Assembly (NCBI GenBank): GCA_036788215.1 | Contig: DAIQNV010000008.1 | Location: 1 to 64,000, forward strand | DNA: 64,000 nt | Source of the DNA: DAIQNV01 sp036788215 | GTDB lineage: Bacteria; Planctomycetota; Phycisphaerae; Phycisphaerales; UBA1924 | Direction of reading: 5' to 3' | Part shown: in pieces, positions 47,863 to 59,193 of the stretch | Layout of the letters: every line of letters starts with the position of its first letter | How positions within the stretch are numbered: the stretch's first letter is position 1 | Notes under the pieces: model-generated | What the model was told of the DNA's origin: nothing | Database searches by the model: none | Seen by the model: only the letters and a program-made list of their open reading frames with translations | Translations under genes and position numbers: made by a program

Positions 47863-49821
47863 TCAGGGGTTCCTTTCGGGAGCGCGATCGAGCAGCGCCC
47901 GGAGTGAGCGGAGCGTTCGGGCGATCTCGGGGTCGGATTCGATCGAGGGCAGGTCTCTTGCGGCGCGCCGGCGCCAGGCCGGATACTCCTCGGCGATGCC
48001 CGGGACGTTCTGCGGTTCGGGCTCGAGCCAGAGGTCTTCGAGGTTTACGAGAAGGAGGCGGGGGCGGTGGCGGGCGAGCTCCGCGAGCAGCAACCCGAGT
48101 ATGCCCAAGGTATCGGAGCCAGTTCCAGTGAATCCTCGTTCACGCAGGGCGGCGGTGATGCGCTCCACGATGCCGGCTCGTTCGGCCTTGGTCGATTCGG
48201 CGTCGTTTGGCGTGAAGATGCCGAGGCGACGGTGCAACGCGGCGTCGGCCCCGGTCCACCAAGCCTGGAAGGTGGGCGTGTCGTGGGTATTGAGGGCGGC
48301 GAGGGTGTCCCGATCGGGGGCGGGCAGGGGGCTTGCCGCGTCTCCCATCTCGAACTGGGCGATGGACATGCGGGAAATGCCCCGGCGCTTGAGGCCTCGG
48401 TTGACCTCGCGGGGAATGGTGCCGAGGTTCTCGCCGATGATCAGGGCCCGGTGCCGGTGGGAGAGGATCGAGAGGATGGCGAGGTACTCGTCCGCGGGGT
48501 GCCCGACGTAGACACCCTCAGCCGGTCCGAGGTGGTCGGGGGCCCAGAAGCAACGGAACAGCCCGGCGGCGTGGTCGATGCGGAGAGCGCCGGCGAGGCG
48601 GAGGTGGCGCTCGACCGCCTCGATGAAGAGTGCGTGGCCGGCGGCGCGGGAGGCGCGCGGGATGAGGGGCGGGAAGCCCCAGGACTGGCCCTTCTGGAAG
48701 AGCAGGTCGGGCGGGGCGCCGAGGGAGACGCCCCGGGCGTGCATGTCGGGGAAGCGCCGGGCGTCGAAGCCCTCGCCATGGGCACCCACGGGCAGGTCGA
48801 GATACAGGGGGCGGCGGTCGGCGGCGAGGGCGCTGAGTTGCTGAGCGATGAGGTATTGGGCCGTCAGGTAGAGGCGGCGTTCGGCAGCGGGATCGGTGAC
48901 GGAGGGGAGGGCGGCGCGGAAGTCGGCGTACGCAGCGATGAGCGGGTCCGAGTGGGCGAAGGCGTTGATCTTGTCGCGGAGGGTGTCGCTGGCGTGGGCG
49001 TCACCGGCGGCAGCTTCGAGGCCCTGGCGGACGAGGGTCCACGTCGCGCGGTAGTCGACGAGGGGACCGGCGCGGGCGGTGGCGGCGGCCTCGGCGAAAG
49101 CGTCCGAGTTGAGCAGTGTTCGGAGGGACGGCAGGTCGAGGTCGGTGGCGGCGCGGCGGAGGTCGATGTAGAGCTCGCTGAATACGCAGCGACTGACCGG
49201 GGCGTAGGGGCTGGGCTCGAAGGGATCGTCGAGGAAGGTGCTAAGGAGGGGGAGGGTGCCGACGAGGTCGGCGCCGTGGGGCTCGGCCCAGTCGGCGAGG
49301 CGGGCGAGGTCGGTGTAGGAGCCGACGCCGAGGTCGTGGTCGGCGTGCGCCGCGTAGAGGGGGAGGAAGATGGCGAGTGCGGAGCGGTCCCTCGGTTGGT
49401 AGCAGCGTCTGGGGGCGTGGAGCAGCGTTGCTGTATGGTCAGCGGCGCGGAGGCTGTGGATGCCCGGGGGGAGGTCCGCCGGAAGGTTGATGCTGTTGTT
49501 AGAGATGGTGCACGCGAGGTGGTCACCCGACTCCGTGGTGAGTTGGGCTTCGCGCACGCTGGCGGAGGGGCTGAGGGGCACCCGGAGCGGATCGCCCTGC
49601 CAGCGAACGACGACGGGAGGAAGCGGACGGGTGCTGTCTTCGGCTTCGAGGCGGCGGAACTCGGCCCGGGCGTCTTCGGGGCGCTCGATGTCGAGACTCA
49701 TGGCGCGGAGGACCGCGAGGACGGCGTCGGTCGAGGCAACGCGGCGGTTTCCGATGCCATCGGTGTAGCGGCGTTGAAGGCCGCAGCGTTTCGAGAGGGT
49801 GTCGAGTTCGCGGGTGGTCAA
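47863..49821 (-). CDS. malQ: 4-alpha-glucanotransferase
   Basis: 652 residues, GH77. A long N-terminal beta-rich extension (about 1-130) precedes the barrel (FLPLYAAHADHDLGVGSYTDLARLADW). Catalytic residues: D of LRIDHAAGLFRCFW (about 415), E of IGENLGTIP (about 463), D of NTHDTPTFQAWW (about 513). It transfers maltodextrin segments between alpha-1,4 chains. The start codon is TTG, overlapping the glgB stop by four bases (TTGA); no ATG precedes the conserved N-terminal sequence, so translation presumably depends on reinitiation after glgB. Low expression relative to neighbours is possible. Confidence 0.9.
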   Translation of the reverse strand: MTTRELDTLSKRCGLQRRYTDGIGNRRVASTDAVLAVLRAMSLDIERPEDARAEFRRLEAEDSTRPLPPVVVRWQGDPLRVPLSPSASVREAQLTTESGDHLACTISNNSINLPADLPPGIHSLRAADHTATLLHAPRRCYQPRDRSALAIFLPLYAAHADHDLGVGSYTDLARLADWAEPHGADLVGTLPLLSTFLDDPFEPSPYAPVSRCVFSELYIDLRRAATDLDLPSLRTLLNSDAFAEAAATARAGPLVDYRATWTLVRQGLEAAAGDAHASDTLRDKINAFAHSDPLIAAYADFRAALPSVTDPAAERRLYLTAQYLIAQQLSALAADRRPLYLDLPVGAHGEGFDARRFPDMHARGVSLGAPPDLLFQKGQSWGFPPLIPRASRAAGHALFIEAVERHLRLAGALRIDHAAGLFRCFWAPDHLGPAEGVYVGHPADEYLAILSILSHRHRALIIGENLGTIPREVNRGLKRRGISRMSIAQFEMGDAASPLPAPDRDTLAALNTHDTPTFQAWWTGADAALHRRLGIFTPNDAESTKAERAGIVERITAALRERGFTGTGSDTLGILGLLLAELARHRPRLLLVNLEDLWLEPEPQNVPGIAEEYPAWRRRAARDLPSIESDPEIARTLRSLRALLDRAPERNP

Positions 49822-51812
49822 CCGGCTGCCCCGGGGTTGCTCTCGTGGTCCGGTGCCTTCGACGGGTCCCGGCGGAGGATCAGGGCGCCGAGGGGGGGCA
49901 CGGTGATGCGGAGCAGGTGGGGCTCGCCCTTGTGGGCGACGGGACGCGTCCAGACGCCGCCCAGGTTGCCGATGCCCGAACCGCCGTACTCGCGGGCATC
50001 GGTATTGAGCAGTTCCTGCCAGTAGCCGGTGGCGGGAGCGCCGATCAGGACATCGTGGCGCGGGATGGGCGTGGTGCCGAAGACGCAGATGACGGCGTCG
50101 TCGCGGGACTTGCCCAAACGGAGATAGGCGAGGATGCCCCGCTCGGCGTCGTCGGCTTCGAGCCAGCGGAAGCCTTCCGGCGAGGCATCAAGCTCGTGGA
50201 GGGCGGGAACGGTCGTGTAGAGCTCGTTGAGTCGGTCGACGAGTCGCTGGATGCCGGCGTGGCCCTCTTCCTCGAGAATCTCCCAGTCCAGCTGGCGTTC
50301 CTCGCTCCACTCGGTGCGCTGGCCGATCTCGCAGCCCATGAAGAGGAGCTTCTTGCCGGGCTGGGTCCACTGGTCGGCGAGGAGGAGGCGGAGGTTGGCT
50401 CGTTTCTGCCAGTCGTCGCCCGCCATCTTTCCGTAGAGGGAACCCTTCCCGTGGACGACCTCGTCGTGGCTGATAGGGAGGGTGAAGTGCTCGGAGTGCA
50501 TGTACATGCCCCGGAAGGTGAGCTCGCTGTGGTGGTAGCGCCGGTGCAGCGGGTCGCGCTCGAGGTGGCGGAGGGTGTCGTTCATCCAGCCCATGTCCCA
50601 CTTGAAGCCGAAGCCCAGTCCGGCGTCGTAGATGGGTTTGCTGACGCGTGGCCAGGAGGTGGACTCCTCGGCGAAGGTCTGGGTATCCGGGAATGAGCGG
50701 TAGACCTCGGTGTTGAGACGCTGGAGGAAGTCGATCGCCTCGAGGTTCTCGCGCCCGCCTTGGCGATTGGGGATCCACTCTCCTTCTTCGCGGGAGTAGT
50801 CGAGGTAGAGCATGCTGGCGACGGCGTCGACGCGGATCCCGTCGGCGTGGTACTTCTCAAGCCAGAACAGGGCGCTCGAGATGAGGAAGGCGCGGACCTC
50901 GTTTCGCCCGTAATTGAAGATGAGGCTCTTCCAGTCGGGGTGGAAGCCCTGGCGTGGGTCGGCGTGCTCGAAGAGGTGGGTGCCGTCGAAGTAGCCGGGT
51001 CCGTGCTCGTCGGATGGGAAGTGGCTGGGCACCCAGTCGAGGATGACGCCGATGCCCTTCTGGTGGAGCTTGTCGACGAGGTGCATGAAGCCCTGAGGCG
51101 TGCCGAAGCGGCTCGTGGGGGCGAAGTAGCCGGTGGTCTGGTAGCCCCAGGAGCGGTAGAGGGGGTGCTCCATGACCGGCAGGAACTCGACGTGGGTGAA
51201 GCCCCGGTCGGCGAGATACTGAGGGAGAATATCGGCGAGTTCCTCGTAGGAGTGGGTGCGCCCTCCGTCGGCGGGGCTGAGCTTCCACGAGCCGATGTGC
51301 ATCTCGTAGATGGAGATGGGGGCTTCAAGGGACTGGCACTTTCCGCGCGTCTTCATCCACTCGTCGTCGTTCCAGGTGTAGTCGAGGTCCCAGACGCGGG
51401 AGCCGGTCTGCGGGGGTGTTTCGTGGTGGATCCCGAAGGGGTCCGCCTTGTTGACGCGGTAGCCATTGTGACGGCTCTCGATGTGGTACTTGTAGATGGT
51501 GCCCCGCCCGAGGCCCTCAACGAAGCCCTCCCACACGCCCGAACCTTGCGCGGGCTCGAGGGGGTTGACACGGGGCTGCCAGTCGTTGAAGTCGCCGACG
51601 ACCGAGACGCGTTCGGCATTGGGGGCCCAAACGCCGAAGGCGACGCCCTGCTTCCCGTCGCGGACGCCCAGGTGGGCCCCAAGGTGCTGGTGGAGGCGGT
51701 AGTGCGTGCCCTCGTTGAAGAGGTGGATGTCATGGGGCGTCATGCCGGGGCCGCCCTGCTGGGGCTCGACGCGGACGGGTGGTTGCTTGGCCTTGGGCTT
51801 GGTCTTGCTCAT
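49818..51812 (-). CDS. glgB: 1,4-alpha-glucan branching enzyme
   Basis: 664 residues, GH13 subfamily 9. A basic N-terminal tail precedes CBM48 (GVWAPNAERVSVVGDFNDWQP), then the barrel with FLPVMEHPLYRSWGYQTTGYFAPTSRFG. Catalytic residues: nucleophile D of DGIRVDAVASMLYLDY (about 328), E of FAEESTSWP (about 381), D of SHDEVVHGKGSL. It forms alpha-1,6 branches in the glucan made by GlgE. It starts 32 bp after treS-mak. No glgA or glgC is in the window, so here the branching enzyme appears paired with GlgE. Confidence 0.95.
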   Translation of the reverse strand: MSKTKPKAKQPPVRVEPQQGGPGMTPHDIHLFNEGTHYRLHQHLGAHLGVRDGKQGVAFGVWAPNAERVSVVGDFNDWQPRVNPLEPAQGSGVWEGFVEGLGRGTIYKYHIESRHNGYRVNKADPFGIHHETPPQTGSRVWDLDYTWNDDEWMKTRGKCQSLEAPISIYEMHIGSWKLSPADGGRTHSYEELADILPQYLADRGFTHVEFLPVMEHPLYRSWGYQTTGYFAPTSRFGTPQGFMHLVDKLHQKGIGVILDWVPSHFPSDEHGPGYFDGTHLFEHADPRQGFHPDWKSLIFNYGRNEVRAFLISSALFWLEKYHADGIRVDAVASMLYLDYSREEGEWIPNRQGGRENLEAIDFLQRLNTEVYRSFPDTQTFAEESTSWPRVSKPIYDAGLGFGFKWDMGWMNDTLRHLERDPLHRRYHHSELTFRGMYMHSEHFTLPISHDEVVHGKGSLYGKMAGDDWQKRANLRLLLADQWTQPGKKLLFMGCEIGQRTEWSEERQLDWEILEEEGHAGIQRLVDRLNELYTTVPALHELDASPEGFRWLEADDAERGILAYLRLGKSRDDAVICVFGTTPIPRHDVLIGAPATGYWQELLNTDAREYGGSGIGNLGGVWTRPVAHKGEPHLLRITVPPLGALILRRDPSKAPDHESNPGAAG

Positions 51813-51844
51813 CGGTGGCTCGCTTTCTCGGCGGGAGGCGTGAA

Positions 51845-55240
<3,396 letters not shown>

Positions 55241-55269
55241 CGGTCACCCGTGGGTTGGCGTCTTTGGCA

Positions 55270-57312
55270 CTAGAAGAAAGTCTCGAAACCGTGCTCGCCG
55301 GGATCGGCGACTTCCACATGGAAGATGTGAGCGGAACCGGCCTCGAGGCCGATCGTCTGATCCGGCCCCCGCCAGCGGTGCCGTGCCCCGGTTAAGAGGT
55401 CGTGGACCACGAAGGGTCGATCGGGGGTCTGGCCCAACCGGGCCAGATCGAGCCGGACGATCCCCCACTGCTCCTCGAACGGGTTGGTGTTGACCACGCA
55501 CAGAAGCGTGTCGTCGGTCGCCTCGTCGCGCTTCGAGTAAGCGGCGTGCGCCGGGTTGTCGGCGTTGTGGAAGGTGATGTTCGTCAGGTCGTGCAGCGCC
55601 GGGTGTTCCCGCCGGATACGGTTGATAGCCCCGATGTAGTGGCGGAGCGACCACCGGTCCTCCCGATCCCAGTGGCGGATCTCGTACTTCTCGTTGTCGA
55701 GATTCTCCTCGGACGCCGGACGCTGGGCGAAGTCGCAGAGCTCGTAGACGGGCCCGTAGATGCCGTAGCTGGGGCTGAGCGTGGCGGCGAGGGTGAGCCT
55801 GGCGATCGCGGCGGGCCGGCCGCCGTCACGCAAGTAGTCGGTGAGAATATCCGGCGTGTTTGGCCAGAAGCTGGGGCACATGAAGTCGGAGACGGGGGGC
55901 GTTGAGATCTCCTCGAGATACGCCCTGAGATCGGCCGGGCCGTTCCGCCAAGCGAAGTAGGTGTAGGACTGGCTGAAGCCCCCCTTCGCGAGCCGGTACA
56001 TCTTCTTCGGGCGGGTGAAGGCTTCGGAGAGGAAGATGGCCTCCGGATGGTCGCGCTGGATCTCCGCGATCACCCAGTCCCAGAAGACAAAGGGCTTGGT
56101 GTGCGGATTATCCACGCGGAAGACCGTGACTCCGCGATCGATCCAGAAGGTGAAGACGCTCTTGAGTTCCTGCCAGAGACCCTCGGCATCGTCGCACTCG
56201 AAGTCGAACGGGTAGATGTCCTGGTACTTCTTCGGCGGGTTCTCGGCGTACTGAATGGTGCCATCGGGACGATGCTTGAACCACCCGGGGTGGTCCTTGA
56301 CATACGGATGATCGGGCGAGCATTGGAACGCGATGTCGAGTGCGACCTCGATGTTCCGCTCCTTTGCTTGCTTGACAAGGGCCTCGAAGTCCTCGAAGTC
56401 TCCGAGGTCGGGATGGATGGCCTTGTGGCCTCCTTCCTCGCCGCCCACCGCCCAGGGGCTGCCGACCTCGCCCGGCTCGGCGGTCGGAGCGTTGTTCTTC
56501 CCCTTGCGGGCGGTCCGACCGATCGGGTGGATCGGGGGCAGATACAGGATGTCGAAGCCCATCTCCTCAACATAGTCGAGTCGCTCGATGACGTCGCGGA
56601 GGGTGCCGTGCACGCCGGGCTCGGTGGAGGCCGACCGGGGAAACATCTCGTACCAAGCGCTGCACCGCGCGAGCGGGCGGTCGACCCACAAGGGCATCTC
56701 GGGCGACTCCGTCGCGAACCGACGCGGGGCGTGAGTCCACATCAGTTCGCCCAGTTCGTCGCCCATAGCCGCCAGCGCCCGCTCCTGCTGGCTCTCGCCC
56801 CCCCGCAGCCGGATCGCCCACGCATCGAGACGGCCGGAAACTTCCTTGGTCAGAAATCGCCCGGCCTGCGCCGTCTCCGCGACGATCGCGGCGCCGATCT
56901 CGAGATCGGTCCCGATGTCCTGATCCGCCTCGACGCGCCGGGCGAGGTCGTGCGCCCAGGTGATGAAGGGATCGACCCAGGCCAACACCTTGAATGACCA
57001 CGACCCGATGGAGTCCGGCCGAAACTCCCCGAGCCAGAGATCGTTGTGCGTGGCACGTAGACGCTGCTCCGTCCACTCACCGTCCCCGCGACGATGGAGC
57101 AGCACGCACCCGACCTGATCATGCCCGTCGGCGACGATGTCGGCCTCGATGCGCACACGCTCACCGACGACGCGCTTCGCCGGAAACCGGCCTGAGTCGA
57201 CGCTCGGACGGACGCTGTCGATCACGGCGCGGGCGCGGGGCTCGCCCGCCGGCGCGCCGCCACGCGTGATCGGCGCCTCGCGTGCTGCGTGTTGTCCCTT
57301 GCGCTTCGCCAC
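55270..57312 (-). CDS. glgE: Alpha-1,4-glucan:maltose-1-phosphate maltosyltransferase
   Basis: 680 residues, GH13 subfamily 3. The N-terminal domain has the family start VRPSVDSGRFPAKRVVGERV. In the barrel, YLPPIHPIGRTARKGKNN, nucleophile D of FRVDNPHTKPFVFWDW (about 401) and E of IFLSEAFTRPKKMY (about 428) are GlgE-specific. It elongates alpha-1,4-glucan using maltose-1-phosphate and releases phosphate. The start is GTG; no Shine-Dalgarno is evident and no in-frame ATG precedes the conserved region. First gene of the operon glgE-treS-glgB-malQ-treX-treY-treZ (about 15.8 kb), with gaps from 32 bp to 4-bp overlaps. Confidence 0.95.
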   Translation of the reverse strand: MAKRKGQHAAREAPITRGGAPAGEPRARAVIDSVRPSVDSGRFPAKRVVGERVRIEADIVADGHDQVGCVLLHRRGDGEWTEQRLRATHNDLWLGEFRPDSIGSWSFKVLAWVDPFITWAHDLARRVEADQDIGTDLEIGAAIVAETAQAGRFLTKEVSGRLDAWAIRLRGGESQQERALAAMGDELGELMWTHAPRRFATESPEMPLWVDRPLARCSAWYEMFPRSASTEPGVHGTLRDVIERLDYVEEMGFDILYLPPIHPIGRTARKGKNNAPTAEPGEVGSPWAVGGEEGGHKAIHPDLGDFEDFEALVKQAKERNIEVALDIAFQCSPDHPYVKDHPGWFKHRPDGTIQYAENPPKKYQDIYPFDFECDDAEGLWQELKSVFTFWIDRGVTVFRVDNPHTKPFVFWDWVIAEIQRDHPEAIFLSEAFTRPKKMYRLAKGGFSQSYTYFAWRNGPADLRAYLEEISTPPVSDFMCPSFWPNTPDILTDYLRDGGRPAAIARLTLAATLSPSYGIYGPVYELCDFAQRPASEENLDNEKYEIRHWDREDRWSLRHYIGAINRIRREHPALHDLTNITFHNADNPAHAAYSKRDEATDDTLLCVVNTNPFEEQWGIVRLDLARLGQTPDRPFVVHDLLTGARHRWRGPDQTIGLEAGSAHIFHVEVADPGEHGFETFF

Positions 57313-57570
57313 GCAGACATACTAGCGGTGGCATGTTGCTGTTTCAGATCGCTCTGCTCGTTGCATGTTCCGTTCGATGAGTGAATATTCATGCGCTGTG
57401 TGCATGTCGAAGCCGAATGTTGCATTTGACACTGATGAAAGCGGCACCACCGCCCGACCCGACCGGTCGGGCACCGTGTGCCCCAGACGCAAGGGCATCC
57501 GAACCGCAGCCGAATCCGAGCCGCTGAAAGCGGTCAGCGCCCGGGGGCAGCCGCGAAGTACACTGCCGCC
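57313..57570. promoter_or_regulatory. Divergent regulatory region, glgE operon versus GH144-like gene
   Basis: 258 bp, AT-richer than its surroundings. It holds three GCATGT hexamers (57331-57336, 57363-57368, 57402-57407), a fourth related ttcatgc, and the perfect 10-bp palindrome TGAATATTCA at 57382-57391. The cluster lies where the glgE promoter should be and may be a repeated regulator site. A degenerate TGTTGCTGTTTCA at 57334-57346 is too weak to assign to the LacI operator family. No -35/-10 pair is convincing. Confidence 0.4.
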
Positions 57571-59157
57571 ATGACTCTGACCAAGAACCCCACCCGTCGT
57601 CTCCCGTCCGCCCGCCGATCGGCCGCGGCGGCCCTCGCTGCCCGTGCCGCGTGCGTCTCGTTTGCTGCTTTCCCGGCGTGGTCGCCGGTGTGGGCCCAGT
57701 CGAACGAGCAGCAATGGCGGGACGCGACCGGGTACACCGGCGCGTACGTCGTGATCCAGGAGGACGACGCCCCGCGCCCGCCCTTCGACTTCAGCGCCGC
57801 GGACGACGCATTCCTGGAGGAGGTGTCGCGGGCGACCTTCCGGTGGATGTGGTCCAGCCCGGACGTCAGCGACGCCGGGATGATCAAGGACCGGTCCTCC
57901 GGCCCGCTGATCAGCATCGCGGGCGTGGGCTACCAGTTCGCGGCGATCGTGATCGGCGTGGAGCGGGGGTACATCAGCCGCTCGCAGGGCGAGCGTCGCT
58001 GCGTGCAGATCCTCGAGGCGATGCTCCGCAACCCGAACAACCGCAAGGCGGGCCTGTTCTACCACTTCCTCGACGAGGAAACGATCGGTCCCCGGCCCAC
58101 CGGGGACGGCGTCAGCACCATCGACTCCGCGATCCTCTTCGCGGGCGTGCTGACCGCGGCCTCGTACTTCGGCGGAGAGGTCGAGCACCTCGGCAACACG
58201 ATGTTCGCCGCAGCGGACTGGACCTTCTTCCAGCAGCCTTCCACCCAGCCGGCATGGGTGCAGGGCATGATCTCGCTCCTCTGGAGGCCAGACGACCGCC
58301 CGAACGACCCGACCGGCCCCGGGTCGCTGATCGGCCCGACCTGGATCGACGCGATGGGGGAGCAGCGCCTGATCTACGTGCTGGCCGCCGCAGCACCCGA
58401 CCCGGAGCACCGCGTGCCCGCGGACCTGTACTACCGACTCCGCCGGACGCCCGCCGAGTGGCAGGACACCGGCCCGATGATCCGGCTGCCGGGCGCGGGC
58501 GGGACGTTCCTGGCCTTCTTCGACCAGCTGTGGATCGACGACGCCTCCATCGGCGAGGCGCAGGGGCCGGACCGCCCCGACCTCCGCGGATTCGACTACC
58601 GCACCCCGACCGACTGGTGGGAGAACTCCCGCCGGCACGCGAAGATGCACCGAGGCAAGGCGATCAGCGAACGCCCGCCCGGGTTCACGACCCTGGGCCC
58701 AGACGCGTGGGGCCTCTCGGCCTCCGACGGGCCCAGCGGCTACCAGGTGCCCGGGCTGTACGGCACCGTGCTGCCCCTGCCCGGTGCCCGCCCGGACTTC
58801 GACCTCCCCAGGGGCTTCTCGACAGACCAGTGGCTGGACGGCACCGTCGCGGTCTACGGCGCGGGCTCGATGATCATGTTCGAGCCCCAGCTCGCGATCT
58901 CCGCGCTGCGGGCCTACCGCGCCCTCGAGAATGCCTCGGGGCAGCCGCTCGTCTGGGAAGACGAGTATGGCTTCGAGGACGCGTTCAACCTGCACGCCCC
59001 CGGCGGGCCCTGGGTCGCCGCAGACCGCCTGGCGATCGACCAAGGCCCCTTGCTCATCGCGATCGAGAACGCACGCACCGGGCTTATCTGGGACACCTTC
59101 CACAAGCACCCATACATCATGGACGCGATGGCCCGGCTCGGGCTGAGCCGCGAGTGA
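57571..59157 (+). CDS. GH144/glycoamylase-like (PF10091) exported glucanase
   Basis: 528 residues. A basic, Arg-rich N-terminus with a hydrophobic stretch (RRLPSARRSAAAALAARAA...AWAQ type) is a signal peptide, possibly Tat-dependent. The (alpha/alpha)6-barrel domain shows RATFRWMWSSPDVSDAGMI, GVGYQFAAIVIGVERGYISR, the acidic segment GDGVSTIDSAILFAGVLTA, DAWGLSASDGPSGY and the closing LAIDQGPLLIAIENARTGLIW, matching the Glycoamylase/GH144 group, whose characterised members include endo-beta-1,2-glucanases. The ATG at 57571 is the first giving a signal peptide. It converges on a GH3 gene with a 36-bp gap; together they would take a beta-glucan to glucose. Linkage specificity is inferred only. 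Confidence 0.8.
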   Translation: MTLTKNPTRRLPSARRSAAAALAARAACVSFAAFPAWSPVWAQSNEQQWRDATGYTGAYVVIQEDDAPRPPFDFSAADDAFLEEVSRATFRWMWSSPDVSDAGMIKDRSSGPLISIAGVGYQFAAIVIGVERGYISRSQGERRCVQILEAMLRNPNNRKAGLFYHFLDEETIGPRPTGDGVSTIDSAILFAGVLTAASYFGGEVEHLGNTMFAAADWTFFQQPSTQPAWVQGMISLLWRPDDRPNDPTGPGSLIGPTWIDAMGEQRLIYVLAAAAPDPEHRVPADLYYRLRRTPAEWQDTGPMIRLPGAGGTFLAFFDQLWIDDASIGEAQGPDRPDLRGFDYRTPTDWWENSRRHAKMHRGKAISERPPGFTTLGPDAWGLSASDGPSGYQVPGLYGTVLPLPGARPDFDLPRGFSTDQWLDGTVAVYGAGSMIMFEPQLAISALRAYRALENASGQPLVWEDEYGFEDAFNLHAPGGPWVAADRLAIDQGPLLIAIENARTGLIWDTFHKHPYIMDAMARLGLSRE

Positions 59158-59193
59158 CGGGCCGGGTGGCCTTGGAATCGGCGATGCCCGCGA

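Noticed and set aside
57334..57346. TGTTGCTGTTTCA as a sixth LacI operator
   Set aside because: Two mismatches in the conserved left half-site and no -10 geometry like the other sites.
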